Assembly: GCA_017455225.1 (NCBI GenBank)
Contig: JAFTBL010000090.1
Coordinates: forward strand, 1-7,367
Direction: 5' to 3'
Source: Oscillospiraceae bacterium
GTDB taxonomy: Bacteria; Bacillota_A; Clostridia; Oscillospirales; Oscillospiraceae
Length of the DNA stretch: 7,367 nt
Positions 1 through 5,107 of the stretch are shown here, piece after piece; position 1 is the stretch's first letter, and each line of letters starts with the position of its first letter. The translations under genes and the position numbers were made by a program. The notes below the pieces were generated by a model. The model saw only the letters and a program-made list of their open reading frames with translations. It had not been told where the DNA came from and did no database searches.

Positions 1-135
1 CAGAACGCCGGTATCCACCCACTTTTCATACCCGGTCGCGCTCTCCGAGGGTACCGTGTACTCACTGTCCTCGTAGTACCCCGCAAAGAATTGCCCGTCC
101 TTCTCGGTCGCGCTCTCCGCATACGCCTTGGGCGC
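1..135. repeat. Exact 135-base direct repeat, copy 1
   Basis: Bases 1-135 are identical, with no mismatch found by eye, to 4518-4652. The block begins (minus strand) exactly at codon 25 of both genes, just before the signal peptidase site. The true repeat may be longer, since this copy runs off the window. Confidence 0.95.
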
Positions 136-207
136 GCTGATATAGAGCCCCGAGAAGACCAGTACGGCAGCCATAGCAGCCGCTGCCAGCTTCTTCAGCC
201 ATGTCAT
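1..207 (-). CDS. N-terminus of a second secreted paralogue, 3'-truncated by the window
   Basis: The ATG at 205-207 is preceded by GGGAGGA (214-220) with six bases of spacing. The 69 codons run open to the left edge. The product starts MTWLKKLAAAAMAAVLVFSG, a typical signal peptide, with probable cleavage at AYA|ES (residue 30). No lipobox cysteine is present, so release by signal peptidase I is expected. From residue 25 to the edge it is identical in protein and DNA to the MBL-fusion protein (same residue numbers), while the first 24 codons differ. It is therefore a paralogue of at least the N-terminal domain; whether it also carries GLUG modules and an MBL domain cannot be seen. Confidence 0.88.
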   Translation of the reverse strand, partial: MTWLKKLAAAAMAAVLVFSGLYISAPKAYAESATEKDGQFFAGYYEDSEYTVPSESATGYEKWVDTGVL

Positions 208-256
208 ATCGTTTCCTCCCTTTTATAAGTTTGTTTGCCGCTTACGGTGTTGCGCC

Positions 257-391
257 TCAGTCTCCCCAGCCGCCGGGGATCTCTTCATCCGGGTTCCCGT
301 TCTCGGACAAAGTGCTGGTGGTGATGATCTCTTCATCATCTTTCAGGTCATACAGCTCGCTTACGGGTCTCACATACTTCATCTTTTTCAT
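257..391 (-). CDS. Small acidic 44-residue peptide (KYxxPxxEL type)
   Basis: The start is chosen at ATG 389-391 because a full-length Shine-Dalgarno sequence, AAGGAGGTGA, sits four bases upstream; an in-frame ATG at 475 has no such support. The product begins MKKMKYVRPVSELYDL, continues with an acidic stretch (KDDEE), IITTSTL, and a Gly/Pro/acidic tail ending EEIPGGWGD. It has no cysteine, signal peptide or membrane segment. The KYxxPxxEL...D.I.TS layout resembles small orphan peptides common in Clostridia and Bacteroidota, whose function I do not know. A leader-plus-core arrangement as in ribosomally made modified peptides is conceivable (Thr/Ser cluster and Gly-rich tail), but no modification enzyme is visible here. 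It lies 112 bases after the MBL-fusion gene and 49 bases before the next secreted-protein gene, all in one direction. Confidence 0.75.
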   Translation of the reverse strand: MKKMKYVRPVSELYDLKDDEEIITTSTLSENGNPDEEIPGGWGD

Positions 392-395
392 CGTT

Positions 396-405
396 TCACC
401 TCCTT
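396..405 (-). promoter_or_regulatory. Consensus ribosome binding site of the 44-residue peptide
   Basis: On the minus strand this reads AAGGAGGTGA, a full match to the 16S rRNA anti-Shine-Dalgarno sequence. It is followed by AACG and the ATG. It fixes the start of the peptide and suggests very efficient translation, stronger than the sites of the neighbouring large genes. Confidence 0.8.
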
Positions 406-439
406 GCTCGCTCCTTTGCTTTCTCACTTGTTTGCATGC

Positions 440-445
440 ATTATA
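440..445 (-). promoter_or_regulatory. Possible -10 element before the 44-residue peptide
   Basis: The minus strand has a perfect TATAAT here, about 50 bases upstream of the peptide start, in the widest gap of the window (392-503). No good -35 is found at 16-18 bases (the 17-base position reads ACGGAA) and no TG extension precedes it. It could allow the peptide and the following gene to be expressed apart from the upstream operon, but the hexamer alone is weak evidence. The same gap holds a short GC hairpin (469-481) without a T-run. Confidence 0.3.
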
Positions 446-503
446 CCCTGTGTCCTCTGCTATTCCGTCGCCCATCGGGCGTTTGGGACTTTATATTGTG
501 CCG

Positions 504-3500
504 TCACCCGGCGGAGCTGGCCTCCTTGTGATCGGCCACGCCGCCGTTGTAGCGCCAGTCGCAGGGCGGCAGGATCTGATACGTACCCACTGTGTAAGGG
601 AACGTGAGCACCACCGTGCCGTCGCCCCGGGACACGTATTCCTCTACCAGCGCCTGCAGATGCTCGTTCCGCTCACGGGCGCCCAGAATGGGGTCTGTGT
701 CCGGGTTCCACGTGCTCCGCGCCCGGAAAGCCGGGTACAGTGCTGTTTTCACGTCGGTCAGGGCGTAATCGGTGAAGTAATCCCACACGTTGATGCCGTG
801 GTGGAACACCGCGTACACCTCCATGGCGAAATAGGCCGGATCGTACATTGCCATCACCGCCTGCATTCCGGCGTGGTGGGCATCCCCCGCGTGGAGGAAC
901 TTCTGCCCCTCGATATGGTGCATCAGCCACGTGGAGGTATCGTTGTAATCATAGTCGACGTATTCCTCCTCCGCCAGCTGTTCCAGCGTGAGCGCCACGT
1001 CGATCGTGATATCGCAGAAGTAGTACCGCTGGCCCAGATGCACCCGGTAGGATCTGGCCGGATGGCCCTCCTCGTCCCGGAACAGGCCCGCCACCCGGGC
1101 AGTCAGGTACCCATAGGTCGGATCCGTACGCAGCCACTCGCTCAGTGCGGCGCCGGGATCCACGAAGTAAATCCCGTGGAGGCAGATACGCTCGATGGAC
1201 TCCGGCTCGCCTGCGATGCGCAGCAGTGCGCCGTTGTGGTCGGAGTGGGCGTGGGAGATGAACCACCCCTCGACAACAGGTTTTTCCCCCGCAGGGGTCA
1301 GCGACTCCAGATAGTCCAGCAGGTACGGCGCATCGGCATCGTCGCCGCCGTCCTCCACCAGAAAGTGGCCGTTGCGCAGCTGGATGACGAAGCTGTTGCC
1401 GCCGGCGCCGTACAGCTCCAGCATGTGGAGCTTCGTCTGCGATTGCGCCGTCACGCCGTCCAGATACCCGTCCTGATAGATCAGGTGGGGCGACAGCTCC
1501 TCGCCGTACGCTGCCGCAAGGTAGGTGCGTCCCTGCCGGATCACATGGGACACCGTGCAGGTAAGCTCGCCCTTGGTGAACGAGGCGGCATAGACGTAAC
1601 CCTCCATGGCTCCGTCACCGTTGTCACTGTGCTTTGTAAAGCCGCTGTTCTCCAGAAGAGTCAGGTAGGCCCGGTATTCCTCCGCCGTGGTGTCGGAGAT
1701 CCGCACCACCCAGTTGCCGCTTCCGCAGTCCGTCGGCGCGGAGTACGTGCCCCGGGCGGTGGACAGCTTGGGCAGATGCCGGAAGATCTCGTACCCATCC
1801 AGCTCCATGAACTCGAACGCCTTCAGGATCGGCAGAGCGCCGGCCGTCGTCTTCCACGTGTTCTCCCAGTCGAGGGTGGGCATGGCGGCCTTGGCCGCGT
1901 CGCCGACGGGGCATTTCTCACCGAGGTTCTTGTAGGAGATGCTGTAGCCGCTGTTCACGCCGGCGTAGCCGCCGCCCACGTAGTGATTGTCGACGATGGC
2001 GTAGATATTGGAGCCGTTCATGTTGCCCTGCTTCGTGTCGCCGGCAATGGCATAGAAGCCGCCCTTGCCGGCATTGGAGCCGGGAACGAAGGTGCCCAGA
2101 TAGGCACTGTTCGTCACTGTGGTGCTTAAGGCGGTGCTGTTCACACCGACGAGGCCGCCGGTCTTGGGGTTACCGCCGGGGGCGTAGGTCATCCCGGAGA
2201 TATCAATGGTGCCCGTCATAAGGCAGTTGTCAACGGTGTTGGCGCCGACACCCAGATAGCCCACCAGACCGCCCGTAAAGCCGCCGCTGTTGGCGCCGGC
2301 GGAGTGGGTGTTGGTCACAGAGCCTGCAAACCAGCAGTTTTCCAGTGTCAGGGCCATATTCATGCCGCTGTCATTGGCACCCACGATGCCGCCGATCATG
2401 GCGGCGGAGCTGGTGAGGATGGCGTCGCTGTACAAATTGGTCAGCGTGCCGCTGCCCTGCCCCACAAAGCTGCCCAGCCATTGGCCGGCAGCAGAGAAAT
2501 AGCTGTTGGTCAGCTTTACGTTGCGGATCACGGCGCCCTCGGTGATGCCGAAAAGACCGATGCGTGAGCCTTCTGCGGTATATAGACCGCTGATGGTATG
2601 CATATTGCCTTCAAAGGTGCCCTTGAAAGCTTGTCCGCCCACCATGCCGATGGGTGTCCAGACGTTCTCCGGTGCCTCGCTGACCCAATCGGCGGCGCTG
2701 CCGGTGTTGACGGTGATATCATCCCCCAGCGCGACTGTCTTGCCGGTGAAGGTGATCCCGCTGTTGACCAGCTTGGCAAAGCCGTACAGATCCGCCCGGT
2801 CGGTCAAAACATAAGACGTCTCGTTTTCGTCGTACCAGCTCGTGTCCACCGGCTCCTCCGTCGCTTCCGCCGGCTCGGCAGCCGGCAGGCGCAGCGCCGG
2901 CAGGCCGCCGTTCACCGTCTGCCACTTGTTCTCCCAATCCAGCTCCGCCATAATGCTCCGGGCGGCGTCGCCGGTGGGACGGATCCCGCTCAAATTCACG
3001 TAGGAGATACTGCCGTCGGTGGCTTTATAGCCCCCGCCCATGCCCGCCGTGACCGCATAGATGTGGTCGGCGGTCAGATCTCCCTGCGGCTGGTCGCCGC
3101 AGAGCGCATAGAGTCCGGGGGCAGACTGCCGATCACCCAAATCAAGCGTGCCCAGATAGGCAGTGTGGGTCATGGTGGTACCGCTGACGGCGTTGACGCC
3201 GATCAAGCCGCCGGTCTTGAGATTGCCGCCGGCGGCATAGGTCATCTGAGAGATATCGATGTGTCCCGTCACGAGGCAGTTGTCGATGGTGTTGACGCCG
3301 TTGGACAGGTACCCCACCAGACCGCCTGTGAAGCCGCCGCTGTTGACGCCGGCGGAGTGTGTGTTGGCCACGGAGCCTGCAAACCAACAGCTCTCCATGT
3401 GCAGATCGCGCCTGTTGGCATCATCGTTGGCGCCCACAATGCCGCCGATCATCGCGGCGGAGGTGGTGAGGATGGCGTCGCTGTACAGGTTGGTCAGTGT

Positions 3501-4724
3501 GCCGCTGCCCTGCCCCACGAAGCTGCCGATCCACTGGCCGGTGGCGGCGAGATAACTGTTGGTCAGTCTCACATTCCGGATCGAAGCGTCAAGCGCAACG
3601 CCGAACAGGCCGATGCGCGAGCCACCGGCAGTATAGAGTCCGCTGACGGTGTGCATGCCGCCGTCAAAGGTGCCTCGGAACGGCTGCGCGCTTTTCCCGA
3701 TAGGCGCCCAGACCCGTTCCGGGGCGCAAGCCGCCCAGGCGGCGGCGTCACCGGCATTCGCCGTGATATCGGCGCACAGGAAAACGGTCTTGCCTGCAAA
3801 ACTGCTCCCGCCGTTCACCGCACTGGCAAAGCCGTACATGTCGGCGGCGGTGGCAACGACGAACTCCGTCTCGCCCGCGGCGTTGGGCACGGTGTACCAC
3901 GACGTGTCCTCAGCGGCGGTGTTCTGCAGGTTGCGGTAATACACCGTCGTGCCGCCCAGAGTCACCGCCGTGACGGAGGGCAGCGCCGTGCGGTCCGCCA
4001 CCGTCAGGTTGAAGTGACCGTACCGGCCGTCATAGTAGCTGTTGCGGATGCTTGCCCCGTCGATCCCCGACACACCGGCCGAGGCGAACGCGCTCGCGTC
4101 CATCTTCGCAGAAATGTTGATGTTCGTGTTGTCAGACCGCAGGTCGTTGATGGTAAACCAGCGGCTCTCGCCGTAGACCACCGTCCCGTCCTGCGTCTTC
4201 CAGAACGGCTCTATCAAAAACGTCTTGTCCCAGTTCCCCGAGGGGATCCCCTTCAGTATGCCGGTGATGAAATACTCCGAATCCGTGTCCACCACCTTGG
4301 GGCTGTAATGATACACAAACTTCGAATTGTTCGCCGTGATCCGGCGGGTGACCGCGTTGGAATCCCACGTGGTCACCTCGCTCTCGGCAAAGCTGCCGTC
4401 CCCGTTCTTGTCGAAGGAGATGCGGAAGCCCACCTTGCGATAGTCCAGCGTGTCCACAGTGGAAAGAACACGAACGTCCACCTTCCCGTCCTTCAGACGG
4501 GTCTGCAGCTTCACGCTCAGAACGCCGGTATCCACCCACTTTTCATACCCGGTCGCGCTCTCCGAGGGTACCGTGTACTCACTGTCCTCGTAGTACCCCG
4601 CAAAGAATTGCCCGTCCTTCTCGGTCGCGCTCTCCGCATACGCCTTGGGCGCAATGCAGCAGGCCCCCAGAAGAAGCAGCACGGCACTCAAGCACACCGC
4701 AGGTATCCTTTTGAGCAGACGCAT
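504..4724 (-). CDS. Secreted GLUG beta-helix protein with C-terminal MBL-fold hydrolase domain
   Basis: A complete 1406-residue protein. The start ATG (4722-4724) is preceded by AAAGGAGG with seven bases of spacing and is followed at once by a signal peptide: basic MRLLKR, a hydrophobic core, then likely cleavage at AYA|ES (30/31). An alternative lipobox-like LGAC (Cys22) exists. Residues 31-272 form an uncharacterised domain with a Ca-loop-like DKNGDGSFAESE (105-116). Residues 273-626 and 627-968 are two GLUG beta-helix modules. Residues about 969-1097 link to an MBL fold (about 1098-1390). In the MBL fold, SHAHSDHNG (1157-1165) supplies the HxHxDH metal ligands, AGD has Asp1281, and a ComEC-like HHG follows at 1308-1310. 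NDTSTW (1261-1266) resembles the N..S segment that precedes the GD motif in ComEC-type hydrolases. The expected third histidine cannot be assigned with certainty. Metal-dependent hydrolysis outside the cell is inferred; ComEC-like MBL domains are linked to DNA or phosphodiester processing, but the substrate here is unknown. There is no LPXTG or C-terminal anchor. Confidence 0.93.
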   Translation of the reverse strand: MRLLKRIPAVCLSAVLLLLGACCIAPKAYAESATEKDGQFFAGYYEDSEYTVPSESATGYEKWVDTGVLSVKLQTRLKDGKVDVRVLSTVDTLDYRKVGFRISFDKNGDGSFAESEVTTWDSNAVTRRITANNSKFVYHYSPKVVDTDSEYFITGILKGIPSGNWDKTFLIEPFWKTQDGTVVYGESRWFTINDLRSDNTNINISAKMDASAFASAGVSGIDGASIRNSYYDGRYGHFNLTVADRTALPSVTAVTLGGTTVYYRNLQNTAAEDTSWYTVPNAAGETEFVVATAADMYGFASAVNGGSSFAGKTVFLCADITANAGDAAAWAACAPERVWAPIGKSAQPFRGTFDGGMHTVSGLYTAGGSRIGLFGVALDASIRNVRLTNSYLAATGQWIGSFVGQGSGTLTNLYSDAILTTSAAMIGGIVGANDDANRRDLHMESCWFAGSVANTHSAGVNSGGFTGGLVGYLSNGVNTIDNCLVTGHIDISQMTYAAGGNLKTGGLIGVNAVSGTTMTHTAYLGTLDLGDRQSAPGLYALCGDQPQGDLTADHIYAVTAGMGGGYKATDGSISYVNLSGIRPTGDAARSIMAELDWENKWQTVNGGLPALRLPAAEPAEATEEPVDTSWYDENETSYVLTDRADLYGFAKLVNSGITFTGKTVALGDDITVNTGSAADWVSEAPENVWTPIGMVGGQAFKGTFEGNMHTISGLYTAEGSRIGLFGITEGAVIRNVKLTNSYFSAAGQWLGSFVGQGSGTLTNLYSDAILTSSAAMIGGIVGANDSGMNMALTLENCWFAGSVTNTHSAGANSGGFTGGLVGYLGVGANTVDNCLMTGTIDISGMTYAPGGNPKTGGLVGVNSTALSTTVTNSAYLGTFVPGSNAGKGGFYAIAGDTKQGNMNGSNIYAIVDNHYVGGGYAGVNSGYSISYKNLGEKCPVGDAAKAAMPTLDWENTWKTTAGALPILKAFEFMELDGYEIFRHLPKLSTARGTYSAPTDCGSGNWVVRISDTTAEEYRAYLTLLENSGFTKHSDNGDGAMEGYVYAASFTKGELTCTVSHVIRQGRTYLAAAYGEELSPHLIYQDGYLDGVTAQSQTKLHMLELYGAGGNSFVIQLRNGHFLVEDGGDDADAPYLLDYLESLTPAGEKPVVEGWFISHAHSDHNGALLRIAGEPESIERICLHGIYFVDPGAALSEWLRTDPTYGYLTARVAGLFRDEEGHPARSYRVHLGQRYYFCDITIDVALTLEQLAEEEYVDYDYNDTSTWLMHHIEGQKFLHAGDAHHAGMQAVMAMYDPAYFAMEVYAVFHHGINVWDYFTDYALTDVKTALYPAFRARSTWNPDTDPILGARERNEHLQALVEEYVSRGDGTVVLTFPYTVGTYQILPPCDWRYNGGVADHKEASSAG
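555..1433 (-). other. MBL-fold domain of the 1406-residue protein
   Basis: This segment encodes residues about 1098-1390. It reads as a classical MBL fold: a first strand pair (MLELYGAGGNSFVIQL, then GHFLVEDGG), then the HxHxDH motif (His1158, His1160, Asp1162, His1163). Asp1281 of the AGD motif follows 118 residues later and HHG another 27 residues on. The order GD then HHG is typical of ComEC/Rec2-type MBL domains rather than of true beta-lactamases. Unusual additions are His-rich surroundings of the GD motif (LMHH before it, DAHHAG after it) and a long insert between motifs containing an acidic EEEYVDYDYND stretch. Zinc or manganese binding is inferred from the family. Confidence 0.85.
1821..2846 (-). 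repeat. GLUG module 2 of the MBL-fusion protein
   Basis: Residues 627-968, starting DTSWYDENETSYVLTDR after an acidic proline/alanine linker (AAEPAEATEEPV). It carries the same five turns and the cysteine pair C797/C834, and ends LDWENTWKTTAGALPILKAF before the segment leading to the MBL domain. Its last third is closest to the last module of the neighbouring gene: 1890-2069 matches 5192-5371 at about 164 of 180 bases by hand count. Confidence 0.85.
2847..3908 (-). repeat. GLUG module 1 of the MBL-fusion protein
   Basis: Residues 273-626, starting DTSWY. The five GLUG-like turns start near residues 371 (IGLFG), 399 (IGSFVG), 427 (GGIVG), 467 (GGLVG) and 506 (GGLIG), followed by LDWENKWQTVNGGLPAL. 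This copy departs most from the others at its start (YTVPNAAGETEFVV replaces YDE..TSYVLTDR) and carries extra cysteines at 317, 333 and 542. The shared cysteine pair is C446/C483. It is the first module after the N-terminal domain, which may explain the divergent opening. Confidence 0.85.
4518..4652. repeat. Exact 135-base direct repeat, copy 2
   Basis: Partner of bases 1-135, covering codons 25-69 of the MBL-fusion gene. Beyond 4652 (towards the start codon) the two genes diverge at once, including their ribosome binding sites. Confidence 0.95.
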
Positions 4725-4764
4725 CGTATTTCCTCCTTTGAAGAAAACCCTCGGTACCGGGTAA

Positions 4765-5055
4765 TCAATATCTGATGATCTGAACGGTATCTTCGGGAGC
4801 GACGTTTACTTCCGCCGGAACAGGGTCCGGGAGTGTGAGAACGTAGCTTTTCCGGGCGTTTTCGGTGCGGCAGCGGGCGGCCACGTATCCCCGCGGCGTC
4901 GGTACCACACAGCTGAAGTCATCCAGCACGCCGGAGGGCGCAAAGCTGTGGGGATCGTGCCGGATGCCGACCACTGCCGCCAGCTCCGTGCAGGCAAGGG
5001 AGGCATCGGCCAGCGTCCTTTCGCCGAAGGCGCAGCAATCCGTGAGTGCGTCCAT
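4765..5055 (-). CDS. Hypothetical 96-residue protein, cysteine-containing
   Basis: I do not recognise this protein. It starts at ATG 5053-5055, with GGGGAG at 5063-5068 seven bases upstream, and ends at TGA 4765-4767. Codon use is GC-rich at third positions like its neighbours, which supports real coding. The product is soluble-looking, with no signal peptide or membrane segment. It has five cysteines (residues 7, 8, 22, 49 and 62) and a C-terminal half rich in Val and Pro (SYVLTLPDPVPAEV). It lies 52 bases after the GLUG-repeat gene and 40 bases before the MBL-fusion gene, in the same direction, so co-transcription is likely. A cytoplasmic accessory role for the secreted proteins is possible but nothing in the sequence demonstrates it. 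The cysteines are not in an obvious CxxC pattern apart from the adjacent CC pair. Confidence 0.72.
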   Translation of the reverse strand: MDALTDCCAFGERTLADASLACTELAAVVGIRHDPHSFAPSGVLDDFSCVVPTPRGYVAARCRTENARKSYVLTLPDPVPAEVNVAPEDTVQIIRY

Positions 5056-5107
5056 CCTCTGTCTCCCCTGTTTTTACTAATGCGTCATGCTGCGGCACAA
5101 GGCCGGT

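Noticed and set aside
257..475. Longer 72-residue version of the small peptide starting at 475
   Set aside because: The perfect Shine-Dalgarno at 396-405 lies inside this extension and directs initiation at 391; the extra 28 residues look like untranslated leader.
469..481. GC hairpin CGCCC-loop-GGGCG after the MBL-fusion gene, as a terminator
   Set aside because: Only five base pairs, and no T-run follows on the minus strand.
201..2129. Long plus-strand open frame (642 codons)
   Set aside because: It is antisense to the MBL-fusion gene and the 44-residue peptide. Its translation is rich in Arg, His, Val and Gly, with no domain or signal, as expected for a GC-rich shadow frame.
504..4724. 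LPXTG or other sortase-type anchor in the 1406-residue protein
   Set aside because: The C-terminus (ADHKEASSAG) has no LPXTG, hydrophobic segment or positively charged tail.
4741..4763. ACCC...GGGT with TTTTCTT between the 96-residue gene and the MBL-fusion gene, as a terminator
   Set aside because: The stem is only about four base pairs, and it lies directly ahead of the ribosome binding site of the next gene.
2598..4775. Long plus-strand open frame (725 codons)
   Set aside because: It is antisense to the GLUG modules. The low-stop pattern follows from the repetitive GC-rich coding strand, and the translation shows no recognisable family.
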